DNA of 64,000 nt from Mucilaginibacter myungsuensis (GTDB lineage: Bacteria > Bacteroidota > Bacteroidia > Sphingobacteriales > Sphingobacteriaceae), in the NCBI RefSeq assembly GCF_015222005.1, contig NZ_JADFFL010000002.1:682001-746000 (forward strand), given 5' to 3'. A model generated the notes under the pieces. It was not told the origin of the DNA. It did no database searches and was given only the letters and a program-made list of their open reading frames with translations. This document shows, piece by piece, positions 44,106 through 52,680 of this stretch (position 1 is the stretch's first letter; each line of letters begins with the position of its first letter). A program made the translations under genes and the position numbers.

Positions 44106-44269
44106 TATTGGATACCTCCTTTCTGACCGTCAGTTGTGGTCTTGATAAAATGGGGATGAACGGCAAATATTTGTTCGATGGTTTGATATGCCGACAAGGA
44201 AATTGCGCCCATCAGCAAAAAGGTGGAGCCGGCGCAAAAGACCGGTCCAAGGATGTTTGATCCTGACAT
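44105..44269 (-). CDS. Small single-span membrane protein, holin-like candidate
   Basis: A 54-residue frame read from the complement (ATG 44269-44267, TAA 44107-44105). It starts MSGSNILGPVFCAGSTFLLM, has one hydrophobic stretch at residues ~7-28 and a short charged C-terminal tail ending KGGIQ. Its stop shares a base with the amidase ATG, so the two are translationally coupled; its last codons also contain the Shine-Dalgarno of the amidase. Position and topology suggest a holin or spanin-like partner of the endolysin. There is no direct homology evidence. Confidence 0.6.
   Translation of the reverse strand: MSGSNILGPVFCAGSTFLLMGAISLSAYQTIEQIFAVHPHFIKTTTDGQKGGIQ
44114..44121 (-). promoter_or_regulatory. 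Strong Shine-Dalgarno of the amidase
   Basis: The complement reads AAGGAGGT, 8 bases before the ATG at 44105, inside the 3' end of the small membrane ORF. Most genes in this window lack such a site. Confidence 0.8.
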
Positions 44270-44309
44270 GATGTGAAATTTAAAATGTGATAAAAAGAAT
44301 GTTTAGGTT

Positions 44310-44336
44310 GATCCGTTCAACATAAATGAACAGATC
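44310..44336 (-). other. Hairpin in the leader of the amidase transcript
   Basis: The complement has GATCTGTTCA and TGAACGGATC, a 10-base stem with one G-U and a 7-base loop, between the promoter and the small membrane ORF. Confidence 0.4.
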
Positions 44337-44437
44337 GCAGAGAGGGTAAAAGCGGAAACAAGACCGACCCTAACCCGAAGGATAAAATATGAGCAGCATG
44401 GTTAAAATGATAAATATTGAAGGAGGAATGAGAGACA

Positions 44438-44469
44438 TAAAGATACGAACTAAACCTCAAGTAACCAAA
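44438..44469 (-). promoter_or_regulatory. Promoter of the small membrane protein - amidase pair
   Basis: On the complement TTTG, a 20-base spacer and TATCTTTA (one mismatch at the last base). The leader to the small ORF is about 165 bases. Confidence 0.5.
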
Positions 44470-44543
44470 TATTTATCAAAATAAACCATGCCGCGCTATG
44501 TGCCAAAGGCTGGCATAAATTATTAAAAGTAAAGCTTTAAATG

Positions 44544-45005
44544 CTACGAGTTAAAGTGGTACAGGAATACCACATCACCGGTGTAAGCAGGCTTTTTCTG
44601 GTCTTCAATTTCAAGCGTAACGCCGATGGTAGCCTTGGTCACCCCGCGTAAATTGGCAATGGCGTTCAGCTTGGCTACAAGCCTTACGCGGCTATCCACA
44701 GTAACGGCCTGGGCAAAGCGCAGGTTCTCTATCCCGTAATTGATCTGCATCTTAAAATTCTGCACGTTAGCAACCTGCGCCCACAGGTACGGCAATAACG
44801 ACAGCGTAAGGTACCCATGCGCAATAGTAGCCTTGAACGGGCTTTCGGTAGCGGCGCGTTCGGGGTCGGTATGTATCCACTGGTGATCCAGCGTGGCGGT
44901 AGCAAATTGATCTATCTGCTGCTGGGTAATGGTATGCCAGTCAGACGTGCCCAGTTCGGCGCCCAAGTGGCTTTCAAATTCGGCGTGGTTGTTAATGGTG
45001 ATCAT
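44544..45005 (-). CDS. MaoC family (R)-hydratase/dehydratase
   Basis: A 153-residue hot-dog fold protein. The catalytic Asp/His segment is ITQQQIDQFATATLDHQWIHTDPERA (about residues 22-47), followed by FKATIAHGYLTLSLLPYL with the hydratase-2 Gly-Tyr-Leu. Members hydrate 2-enoyl-CoA esters; the substrate is not known. The longer frame from 45113 is discarded because a perfect -7 element lies inside it, and the ATG at 45005 (MITINNHAEF) fits the family. Confidence 0.9.
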   Translation of the reverse strand: MITINNHAEFESHLGAELGTSDWHTITQQQIDQFATATLDHQWIHTDPERAATESPFKATIAHGYLTLSLLPYLWAQVANVQNFKMQINYGIENLRFAQAVTVDSRVRLVAKLNAIANLRGVTKATIGVTLEIEDQKKPAYTGDVVFLYHFNS

Positions 45006-45027
45006 AGCAATAGTTTTGTTTGGAGGG

Positions 45028-45035
45028 CAAAGATA
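45028..45035 (-). promoter_or_regulatory. -7 promoter element of the MaoC gene
   Basis: The complement reads TATCTTTG, a perfect TAnnTTTG, 22 bases before the ATG at 45005; this supports the shorter gene. Confidence 0.55.
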
Positions 45036-45161
45036 GTAAACCCGCACTATTTGCTTGTATATACATTGGCTAAATGCGATAAGCACGGATGCGGCTAAAT
45101 GTTTCACAAACATTGTCGTTCACAGCTGGTTATATCTTCATAATTAAATACCCATACTACC

Positions 45162-45794
45162 ATGAAAACCATTTTAAAGACACTTACATTCGCTACCGCT
45201 GTAGCTGCCTTAGCATCATGCGGAAATGCCGACTCTAATAACGCCAGCCATGCGGCAGATTCGGCCAACGCGTCAACCATCGCCGCTACCGACTCGGCCA
45301 ATCGCCAGCAGATCGCCATGATCGATTCGGCCAAGGATAAATTAGACTCGACCCACAAAGCCGATGTGGAAACCAAAGAGGACGCCGCCAAATTTTTGGT
45401 AAAGGCATATGAATCGGGCATGTACGAGGTTGAGTTAGCTCAGTTAGCAGTTAAACAGTCTGCCAACGTAGAGGTGAAAAAACTGGCCACGCACCTGGTA
45501 ACCGCCCACAAGGATATCAATACCAAAATGCAAAAGATAGCGCTTGACGGCAATTACAAACTGCCTGGTGGCATCGACAGCGACCACGCCAAAGCCGAAG
45601 GCGATCTGTCCAAACTGACCGGTGCGGAATTCGATAAGAAATTTATGGAGATCATCAAGTCCGGTCATGAAAAGTCTGTTGAGACTTACGAGGACGCGGC
45701 AAAAGGTTTGGGCGCAGGCGCAACTAAAAGCTTTGCCACAGCAACGCTGCCGATGATCAAGTCGCATTTGGATATGATACAGAAGATGAAATAG
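45162..45794 (+). CDS. DUF4142 lipoprotein
   Basis: A 210-residue lipoprotein with lipobox ALASC (Cys at residue 20). Residues ~25-65 form an Ala/Ser/Asp-rich linker, and the DUF4142 four-helix domain covers ~70-208 (DAAKFLVKAYESGMYEVELAQLAVKQSANVEVKKLATHLVTAHKDINTKM). The fold is ferritin-like. Function is not established. A bidirectional terminator follows before the convergent DUF2490 gene. Confidence 0.88.
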   Translation: MKTILKTLTFATAVAALASCGNADSNNASHAADSANASTIAATDSANRQQIAMIDSAKDKLDSTHKADVETKEDAAKFLVKAYESGMYEVELAQLAVKQSANVEVKKLATHLVTAHKDINTKMQKIALDGNYKLPGGIDSDHAKAEGDLSKLTGAEFDKKFMEIIKSGHEKSVETYEDAAKGLGAGATKSFATATLPMIKSHLDMIQKMK

Positions 45795-45857
45795 TCTGGG
45801 CCGTTGATCGACCGCTGAGGAGAAGATCACGCTGATTCCGCTGATGGAATAAATTAC

Positions 45858-45885
45858 AAAAGGACTTCCCGAGGGAGGTCCTTTT
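45858..45885. terminator. Bidirectional terminator between DUF4142 and DUF2490 genes
   Basis: AAAAGGAC and GTCCTTTT close an extended stem of twelve pairs with one G-U and a tetraloop; T-rich flanks on both strands. Confidence 0.85.
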
Positions 45886-45904
45886 CTTTTGATGTCTGAT
45901 ATCT

Positions 45905-46618
45905 TTACAAACCTATCCTGGTGTAAAAAGCCACCTGTATTACATGGTTAAGAGTATGTGACTGTCTTTGGTTGACGTATTGATTCAGATACCCGGCCTC
46001 CAGGTCCATTTGCTTATTGAAGCGGTAACCGAAAGCGGCGTAAGCGCGGTTTTGATCAAAGATGCGGCCATTGAAATTACGCTTGTTCTGTACGTTAAGG
46101 AAGAACTCATTTTGCAAAGCCACAAAAGTGCCATTGGTGAATGGGGCTTGTTGGCTGGTCGGGATCACCGCCCTGATAAAGTAACGGAAGCGTTGACCAA
46201 AAACATCAGGCGAACCGCCCTGACCACCTAAAAACCGTTGCTCTAAACGGAAGCGGTGTGTAAAGCCGGTATTGGTGCCCGCCTTATGTGTTAAAATGAA
46301 CTGTTCGAACGTGCGATGTTCCAGACGGTAGGTGTGCTCGTCATTAACTGTCCGTCCGTTAGTGCCTACGTAAGCATATCCCACATCCAAATGCTGGTTT
46401 TTATTGAACCAGTAATTGACAGATGGTCGCAGCAAGATAGTCCTCAAGTAATCGGCACGATCGGCCGAGCGTAACTGCCCGTCGAACGAGATACCCCACT
46501 TGTCGTTAAACTTTTGCGTGTGGAACCAGGCCGCCCAGCCCGTTAGTTCGTTAGTTTGGGCCGATGCTGTGCGGGCAAAGGCGATGAGGATGGTTAAAGT
46601 GAATAATAGCTTCTTCAT
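45905..46618 (-). CDS. DUF2490 outer-membrane protein
   Basis: A 237-residue protein with a signal peptide ending ASAQ at about residue 21. The domain starts TGWAAWFHTQKFNDKWGISFDGQLR and continues with alternating strands (LRTILLRPSVNYWFNKNQHLDVGYAYVG, HRFRLEQRFLGG) ending in an aromatic C-terminus typical of beta-barrels. The family is frequent in Bacteroidota; its role is unknown. Confidence 0.9.
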   Translation of the reverse strand: MKKLLFTLTILIAFARTASAQTNELTGWAAWFHTQKFNDKWGISFDGQLRSADRADYLRTILLRPSVNYWFNKNQHLDVGYAYVGTNGRTVNDEHTYRLEHRTFEQFILTHKAGTNTGFTHRFRLEQRFLGGQGGSPDVFGQRFRYFIRAVIPTSQQAPFTNGTFVALQNEFFLNVQNKRNFNGRIFDQNRAYAAFGYRFNKQMDLEAGYLNQYVNQRQSHTLNHVIQVAFYTRIGL

Positions 46619-46620
46619 AG

Positions 46621-46728
46621 TGGTAGCCCCTAACCCCCTGAAGGGGGAATAGAATTAGATCTTGGTTAGATATAAGTGCAAGTTACAACTTTAATGGAAT
46701 TTCTGCTGCCCCTCTAGAGGGTTGGGGG
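46621..46728. repeat. Dispersed inverted repeat with CCCCTAACCCCC ends
   Basis: TAGCCCCTAACCCCCTGAAG near the left end and CTCTAGAGGGTTGGGGGCTA at the right are complementary with mismatches; an AT-rich centre lies between. It separates two outer-membrane protein genes. Confidence 0.6.
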
Positions 46729-47757
46729 CTACTCCTTAAACCTCGCGATCACCTTCCTGCCCAGATCAAACGTCACCCTAAAGGCTTGCTGGCTACTGCT
46801 CGTCCCCTCCGGTGTTTGGTGGAAGCTGAAAATGAATTGCCCTTTGATGTTCTTGAACAACAAGGGTGTGTACATAATATCCACCCGGTTATAGGTCTTT
46901 TTAGAAAAGTACGAGTCGCCGTAAACAATGTTGTGGCCCTCGCCTTTGTAAAACTCGTCGTAAAGTGCAAAGCGGTGATAATTCAGGTAAACGCTTGCAA
47001 CGATGCCTTTCGGCGTACGGAAACCGTCGAACCCGCGCGAACGCTCTAAGGACATCATACCACCGGCCTCGACCGTCAGCGAGTCGAAGATGGTCTGCTT
47101 GCGGCTAAAGTCCATACCCAAGCGTATCTGTGCGCCACCGTTGTCGTTAATATGGTCCGTTGGTAACAGAACCTCGGCACCGGCATCGTGCAGTAAAAAG
47201 AAGTAATGCTTAACGTAAAAACTGCCCTCCAGCTTTGGTGTGTACTTACCCGACGCGCCAAAAATGAACTGCTCGCGGTCGGTCATGGTCTGGCGGCTCA
47301 GCCAGTCGATAAAGAAGGTCTCGGTAAAATGCTCGTTCTTGTATCGCGCCAGCAAACCTTCTACATTCGGGCGAAAGTAGCGCAGCGTATCGTTCATCAG
47401 CGCACGCGGGAAATCGCTTACTAAATTTTCGCGCGGGAACGCACCGGCATTAAATTGCCAGTTGGTGCTATGGTGCTCGTAGTAAAACACGGGGTCTATC
47501 TTGCCGAAGAATGGCTTAGCGCCAAACTCGCGCAGGCCGTTAACACCTACCACAAAGCGGTTCACGCTGTCCAGGTTCAGGCCAAAGTCTAAAGCGACAC
47601 GCGTACCTGAATAGGTGCGAGAGCGGGGAACAAATTCTTTGTACTCGCGGTTATCCAAATAGCCGAGGCCATTAAAATGCACGTCGACCGATTGGGCTGA
47701 TGCCGTAGCGGCGGTGATGCAGAAAAGGATAAAAAGCAGGTAATGTTTATTGATCAT
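46729..47757 (-). CDS. Porin-like outer-membrane beta-barrel protein
   Basis: A 342-residue protein with a signal peptide (MINKHYLLFILFCITAATASA). The rest alternates hydrophobic and polar residues in the way of a beta-barrel (TRVALDFGLNLDSVNRFVVGVNG, WQFNAGAFPRENLVSDFP, GQFIFSFHQTPEG), ending FRVTFDLGRKVIARFKE. I do not recognise a named family. It ends the same-strand run that starts with the GT39 gene (12-base gap), so the two are likely co-transcribed. Confidence 0.8.
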   Translation of the reverse strand: MINKHYLLFILFCITAATASAQSVDVHFNGLGYLDNREYKEFVPRSRTYSGTRVALDFGLNLDSVNRFVVGVNGLREFGAKPFFGKIDPVFYYEHHSTNWQFNAGAFPRENLVSDFPRALMNDTLRYFRPNVEGLLARYKNEHFTETFFIDWLSRQTMTDREQFIFGASGKYTPKLEGSFYVKHYFFLLHDAGAEVLLPTDHINDNGGAQIRLGMDFSRKQTIFDSLTVEAGGMMSLERSRGFDGFRTPKGIVASVYLNYHRFALYDEFYKGEGHNIVYGDSYFSKKTYNRVDIMYTPLLFKNIKGQFIFSFHQTPEGTSSSQQAFRVTFDLGRKVIARFKE

Positions 47758-47769
47758 ATGAGGGGTAAA

Positions 47770-49488
47770 TTATTCAACGGTAAAACTAATAGCCCGACTA
47801 TTACGCCCGCCGGGGAAGGGGTTGGTACGGATAGAAAAGATCAGCTCGTATTTGCCCTTTACCGGCGGAGCGATCAGTTTAAAGTTATAATGCCCGGTCT
47901 GATGCGGGACGATGGTCAGCCCGCCAATATCGTCACCGGCGCGTACTGGGTAAAGCTCTTTATCACCCTGGAAAAAGCAGGCAGCTACCACCAACTCGTG
48001 CGGGTAAGGGGCATTTTTAAAATTGATGGGGTAGGCGTAAGGGTTACTGATCGTCAGGTCCAGATCTAATTGCTGGCCGGGTGCAGCCGTCAGTTTATTT
48101 TCCGCGATGCGGATATCTACTTTTTGAAAAGTACGAACGCTATCTACCCATTGGCCGTACCATTTGCCGCGGGCGGTGGCAAAGCTATCCTGTTGCAGGC
48201 GTTCTTCTTTATAATCGGTAATGTAGAAGGCCCGCTTGTGCTGCATGCTATCCTCTATCGGCCAAAGGTCGAATTGGGTGCGGCGGTAGGCACGGCTATC
48301 ATAAGCAAAACCTTTTAAAGAGTTGGTATAATAGCAATATTTAGATGCTTCCTGAAAACCGCTGGTCAGGATCACGTAGTTATCACCCGCGCGTTCTTTG
48401 ATCTGTTGTGCCCAGGTCTTGTAGCCGTAGTAGCTTTGAAAACGGGAACTGTTTTTGATAAATGCAGGCGGCCAGATGAGCGATAAGCGTAGGGCGATAA
48501 TAAGAATAATGTTAATGATCGCCAACTTTCCGAACCACTTAGGGAACTCGCCACGCTGTTTAAAACGGATGAGCACCAGCATAGCTAGCGGTGCGAATGC
48601 GATGAGCGTCCAGTGCGATTGTACTTCGCCTTTTACCGTGTTCAATAAAAAGAAGATCACCGTACCGATGAAGTTCACCAACAGGCAGCGGATGAAGGTG
48701 TCCTTCACTTTAATGGTCAGCGCCAGGTAGAACAGGAACCAGCCGATCAGCGGACCACCCATCAGGATCTGTCCGGGGAAATAAAGCAGGGTAGTTATGG
48801 GGTCATACGTACTTGCCGAACGTTCGTACAAGTGGTAGTTCAGCGATGGATAACCATGGCCGATCTGCCATAAAATATGCGGCAGGTACAACACGGCGGC
48901 TACCACAACGATCAGGTAAAAACTGCCACGCTTAAGCAGTTTGATATTGGACAGTACAGTAAAACCTATGAGCAATACCCCGTGGTATTTGCTGTACAGC
49001 AAGCCGGCAATGATCAGGCCTAAAAGTAGCGCCCATTTCACCTTATCATCGTCGATATACTTTTGGTAGATATAATAGAACAGCGTGGTGAAAAAGAACA
49101 GCGGCACATCGGGCGTGGTAGTAAAGCCATAGATATGCAAGATCAGCATGCCCGACATCACCAAAATGAACCAGCGTGCCTCCACCGCGTAATGCTTCAA
49201 TATTAACCATAGCAGGTAAATGGACGCGCTGCTGGCTAATACCGTTGTTAACCGCAAGCCTAATTCGTTATGCACCAAAGCATCGCCCAGCCAAATAAAA
49301 ATGGCCACTGCAGGCGGGTGATCGTAATAGCCCCAGTCCAGAAATTTAGCGTAGATCCAATAGTAAGCCTCGTCGGGGTGTACCTCCATGGTGTAGGATT
49401 GGAGGATGTTCAGCGCCGTCCAAAACAACAGGAAATACCAAATGGGCTTATCAGATCGGCTGTTGGTATTTAGAGTAGCGTGGGGCAT
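47770..49488 (-). CDS. Glycosyltransferase family 39 membrane protein (ArnT/PMT-like)
   Basis: A 572-residue membrane protein with about ten to twelve hydrophobic segments in the first 370 residues and a soluble C-terminal beta-rich part. The first periplasmic loop holds the GT39 acidic motif VHPDEAYYWIYAKF followed by GYYDHPP (about residues 37-58). These enzymes transfer sugars from polyprenyl-phosphate donors to lipid or protein acceptors outside the membrane. The annotated ATG at 49488 follows an in-frame TTG by one codon. It diverges from the DinB gene by 64 bases. Confidence 0.92.
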   Translation of the reverse strand: MPHATLNTNSRSDKPIWYFLLFWTALNILQSYTMEVHPDEAYYWIYAKFLDWGYYDHPPAVAIFIWLGDALVHNELGLRLTTVLASSASIYLLWLILKHYAVEARWFILVMSGMLILHIYGFTTTPDVPLFFFTTLFYYIYQKYIDDDKVKWALLLGLIIAGLLYSKYHGVLLIGFTVLSNIKLLKRGSFYLIVVVAAVLYLPHILWQIGHGYPSLNYHLYERSASTYDPITTLLYFPGQILMGGPLIGWFLFYLALTIKVKDTFIRCLLVNFIGTVIFFLLNTVKGEVQSHWTLIAFAPLAMLVLIRFKQRGEFPKWFGKLAIINIILIIALRLSLIWPPAFIKNSSRFQSYYGYKTWAQQIKERAGDNYVILTSGFQEASKYCYYTNSLKGFAYDSRAYRRTQFDLWPIEDSMQHKRAFYITDYKEERLQQDSFATARGKWYGQWVDSVRTFQKVDIRIAENKLTAAPGQQLDLDLTISNPYAYPINFKNAPYPHELVVAACFFQGDKELYPVRAGDDIGGLTIVPHQTGHYNFKLIAPPVKGKYELIFSIRTNPFPGGRNSRAISFTVE

Positions 49489-49531
49489 CAAGGCGTGCAG
49501 AATTTTTGCAAAGGTATAACATCTTAATAAT

Positions 49532-49539
49532 TATGTTTG
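49532..49539 (+). promoter_or_regulatory. -7 promoter element of the DinB gene
   Basis: TATGTTTG is a perfect TAnnTTTG; TTTTTG lies at 49503-49508 as a possible -33 with slightly long spacing. The ATG is 14 bases downstream. Confidence 0.5.
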
Positions 49540-49552
49540 CAGATATCGACCA

Positions 49553-50023
49553 ATGACAAATATCATGACCCAGGAGATACTTATTATCCGAAAAACACGC
49601 GAGTGGCTTCTGGCCTCGCTCGAGAACTTTACTATCGAACAATTGAACACTATCCCGCCCGGATACAACAACAATATCATGTGGAACCTTGGGCACATGG
49701 CCGCTACCCAGTTAGGCGTGTGCTACCTGCGAGGGGGCGTAGATCTTCCGGCAGGCACTAATGAGTTTTTTGAGACCTACCGCTCAGGTACCAAACCCGA
49801 ACGCCTATACACTACCGAAGACCTGGAACAGATCAAGACCTATTTCTTCTCCTATTTTGATCAACTGCAAGCCGATGTTCAGACAAGCAGGTTTGATAAC
49901 TACACGCCATGGACTACCAGATACGACATTGCCGTTAAAAACATTAATGATGCAGTAGGCTTTCTGCCTTTCCACGACGGGCTGCATATTGGGGTGATAT
50001 TTGGGTTGAGGAAGTTGGTTTAG
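49553..50023 (+). CDS. DinB family protein
   Basis: A 156-residue four-helix-bundle protein of the DinB/YfiT superfamily. The metal-binding His residues appear in NNNIMWNLGHMAATQLGVCYLRGG (about residues 39-62) and in the C-terminal LPFHDGLHIGVIFGLRKLV. Members are thiol-dependent transferases or of unknown role. A second ATG at 49565 is a possible alternative start. Confidence 0.88.
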   Translation: MTNIMTQEILIIRKTREWLLASLENFTIEQLNTIPPGYNNNIMWNLGHMAATQLGVCYLRGGVDLPAGTNEFFETYRSGTKPERLYTTEDLEQIKTYFFSYFDQLQADVQTSRFDNYTPWTTRYDIAVKNINDAVGFLPFHDGLHIGVIFGLRKLV

Positions 50024-50063
50024 GGTTAGTAGATCAAAGATAAGTTAATTAGAGGTTAGGGAT

Positions 50064-50879
50064 ATGAGACTTGGATACCTTGGTTTTCTGGTGATGTTTA
50101 TTTGGGGATGTGGCGACACCGGTAAGCAAAAGCCGACAGTGAAAAATAGCGCTATCCAAACAGTTGAAGCAGCAAAGCCTGACACATCAATAACTGACAT
50201 TAGCGTTGATGTAACGGAATTTCCCAATGACACTGTCTATCCTGCCCGCATCTTGACTGAAGGTGACTTTCATAATGATGAGGTAAGCCCCAAAGATAGT
50301 AAACTCTTGTGGATGGGCGTCTTCCGCACCGATACCGGATATTGCGTAGCGCCTTGCAAAATCATGGTATCGAAAACGCGGGATGTTGTTTTAGATTATG
50401 AGGCAGGCCCCGAAACTGGCTGGGCGGTCAAGACCGACCAAAAAGACACATCGATCTTATTGATCGGTGGCCTTAAAGATCTGGCGCGACGTACCGTTAT
50501 ACCCTTGCTAAAAGATACGGTCATCTTTATCAATAAACAGACCCGCTTCAATTACAAAAATACCAGCTACACCATTTACGCCAGGGCTCAAAAGGGCAAA
50601 CCAAATGGCAACGATGGCCCGACCCGGAACTATCAGATCTGGATAGAAGCCGTGATCGATCAGAAACTGTATAAACAGCTCTTGGCATCGTCAGCCCAGA
50701 CCGACTATGAAATGTTGCTGATCTTTGCTGGTGATATTGACGGTGATGGTATCCCCGACCTTATCATTAACACAAGCGGTCACGAAAATACCGTGCAACC
50801 CACTTTATATTTGTCTAAGCCGGCAGCGCAGGGACAACTGCTGAAGGTGATGGGCTTGCATACGATAGTGGGTTGTTAA
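50064..50879 (+). CDS. Hypothetical lipoprotein with calcium-loop-like segment
   Basis: A 271-residue protein with a short hydrophobic leader and a lipobox-like GFLVMFIWGC (Cys at about 16). I do not recognise the family. Near the end AGDIDGDGIPDLIINTSGH resembles the Asp-rich calcium loop of FG-GAP repeats, followed by LYLSKPAAQGQLLKVMG. It lies 40 bases after the DinB gene on the same strand. Confidence 0.75.
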   Translation: MRLGYLGFLVMFIWGCGDTGKQKPTVKNSAIQTVEAAKPDTSITDISVDVTEFPNDTVYPARILTEGDFHNDEVSPKDSKLLWMGVFRTDTGYCVAPCKIMVSKTRDVVLDYEAGPETGWAVKTDQKDTSILLIGGLKDLARRTVIPLLKDTVIFINKQTRFNYKNTSYTIYARAQKGKPNGNDGPTRNYQIWIEAVIDQKLYKQLLASSAQTDYEMLLIFAGDIDGDGIPDLIINTSGHENTVQPTLYLSKPAAQGQLLKVMGLHTIVGC

Positions 50880-50924
50880 TTGCAAAAAGAGATGGCCAAA
50901 GCTGGCATTAAAACAGGCGAATAA

Positions 50925-51776
50925 CTACTCCCAAAACTTGGACATGAACGAGCCGAACGTGTTGGTTGCATCGTAAGGTTTATCAAAAAAAGCCGCTACA
51001 TTATGGTTGAACCAGCGTTTGTTCTCGTACAACGTGCCATGGCCCGCACCTTTCATGATCCAAAGATTAGCTTTGGGGATATGCTTGTAGATCAATTCGG
51101 TATGTTGCTGACGGATCACGTCGTGTTCGCCGGCCATGATCAGGGCGGGGCATTTGATCTTACTTAGTTCTTTAGGGTCGATGTGCGGTTGCTGATAATC
51201 CAGCAGGAACATTTTTTTATCCCGTTGCTCGGCATAGGTGTAGGCGGGTTTCTTTTGTATCTCGGGATATTCGCTAACCATATCCAACCAGGTTTGCTTC
51301 TCAAACGCTGTCGGACCCGGCCAAAGGTTAGCCCCTGTAGATACCAGCTTTTTAACTTTATCGGGGTGGCGTATAGCCAGTTCAAGCGCGTTAATGCCGC
51401 CATCGCTCCAGCCTATTACGTAGGCCGGGCCGGTGTGCATGCTATCTAAGAGCGCGGCAAAGTCGTCGGCCATCATCTCAAAACTGATCGAATCCAGATC
51501 GTTTATGGAATGTCCTTGCGAGCGGCTATCCGGAACGATCACCTTATACTTTTTAGTAAAGTAGGGGATATTGCCTGTGAAACTACTGCCGTTGCCGTTG
51601 TTGCCATGAATGAGTAACAATGGTTCGCCCTCACCGTAGGTCTCCACATACATATCAAATCCGCGCACGTTGTAATAACGCCCGGCGGACTTGTTGTTGC
51701 CATAAGGGGTATGGTCGCGGCAACCGGTCGCCACTACGATCAAAAAAAGCAGTGTTAGGGTAATAGCGTTCTTCAT
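50925..51776 (-). CDS. Alpha/beta hydrolase lipoprotein
   Basis: A 283-residue hydrolase. The N-terminus has a lipobox (LIVVATGC, Cys at about 19). The alpha/beta fold markers are LLLIHGNNGNGSSF (oxyanion region), DSRSQGHS, the nucleophile Ser in VIGWSDGGINALELA, the Asp in IMAGEHDVI and the His in KGAGHGTLYENK. It starts 12 bases after the GT14 stop, as the third gene of the NRPS operon, so it may release or modify that operon's product at the envelope. Substrate unknown. Confidence 0.9.
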   Translation of the reverse strand: MKNAITLTLLFLIVVATGCRDHTPYGNNKSAGRYYNVRGFDMYVETYGEGEPLLLIHGNNGNGSSFTGNIPYFTKKYKVIVPDSRSQGHSINDLDSISFEMMADDFAALLDSMHTGPAYVIGWSDGGINALELAIRHPDKVKKLVSTGANLWPGPTAFEKQTWLDMVSEYPEIQKKPAYTYAEQRDKKMFLLDYQQPHIDPKELSKIKCPALIMAGEHDVIRQQHTELIYKHIPKANLWIMKGAGHGTLYENKRWFNHNVAAFFDKPYDATNTFGSFMSKFWE

Positions 51777-51788
51777 GGCTTGGATGGG

Positions 51789-52658
51789 TTACTGTTCTAC
51801 TTGCTTCTTATCGGCCAGCTGATCAAAATAGTCCATGATCTTTTCGTCGACATTAGTATCGAACTTGCGGGCATAGAACTTGCCGGATCCTACCAGGATC
51901 TTGACATCGTCCATGGTCAGGATGTCCGGGTTGGCATTGCCACGTTTAAAGCGGATATAGCGCAGATGGTCATCAATCACAGTATCCTTTAAATGGGAGT
52001 TTATGAGGATGGTTTGGAAAACGATCTCGTCGCAACCCCAGGTCTGCTTAAAAAAGCGGAAAACGTTGGGGTTGTTGCGCATATAATCAATAGCGTAACG
52101 GGCGCCCTCAATATTCATGGTGAACCACTGCGAGCGGCCATAGGCCGTTAGGTTATTAGGCAGTTTCTTTTTAGGGAACAGCCAGGGCAGCTTAGTAACT
52201 ACCCATTGCAACTTCCATTTCAGCGGGAAATCGTAAACGCCAAAGTGGTATTTCTCTAAACGCGATATGGTAGCCGGCCAGTTCTTGTAGATATCGCGGT
52301 AACGCATAAAGGTCTTATCCGGATGTTGGAAAAGGAACTCTTGTATCTCCGCAGCGCTTTTCAGCGGATAATCCTGACCGCTTAACAAGTTGATATGGCT
52401 GTAGGGTTTGCCCGTTTTTATGATATCGTCAAAGGCATCCAAACAAACGGGTATGCAGGTAAAATCGGCCCAGCCTACAGGTTTACGCGGCTCTGTAAAA
52501 GTAACGTTGGGTAGGTCGGCAATGTAGCGGAACGGTTCTATGTCGGTCTTACCGTCAAGATGAATGTAAATATCCGCATCGGGGTGTACCAGGCGTTTTA
52601 CCAAACGCTCTAACTGATGCGGGTTTTTATGGGCAAGTATAAAATGCGCTAATCTCAT
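51789..52658 (-). CDS. GT14 glycosyltransferase (core-2/I-branching type)
   Basis: A 289-residue protein of the Branch family (GT14), related to beta-1,6-N-acetylglucosaminyltransferases. It opens MRLAHFILAHKNPHQLERLVKRL, with DIYIHLDGKTDIEPF and INLLSGQDYPLKSAAEI as donor-site markers and a late WGCDEIVFQTIL. It has no signal peptide and no membrane segment. It lies 22 bases after the NRPS gene and 12 before the hydrolase, so the three form an operon. The acceptor is unknown; it may decorate the NRPS product. Confidence 0.9.
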   Translation of the reverse strand: MRLAHFILAHKNPHQLERLVKRLVHPDADIYIHLDGKTDIEPFRYIADLPNVTFTEPRKPVGWADFTCIPVCLDAFDDIIKTGKPYSHINLLSGQDYPLKSAAEIQEFLFQHPDKTFMRYRDIYKNWPATISRLEKYHFGVYDFPLKWKLQWVVTKLPWLFPKKKLPNNLTAYGRSQWFTMNIEGARYAIDYMRNNPNVFRFFKQTWGCDEIVFQTILINSHLKDTVIDDHLRYIRFKRGNANPDILTMDDVKILVGSGKFYARKFDTNVDEKIMDYFDQLADKKQVEQ

Positions 52659-52680
52659 AGGGTAGGTTCAGGCAAACAAA

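Noticed and set aside
44428..44484. An 18-codon plus-strand ORF starting MRDIKIRTKPQVTK preceded by AGGAGG
   Set aside because: The Shine-Dalgarno is only one base from the ATG, the frame is very short, and the same bases on the other strand form the promoter of the lysis pair.
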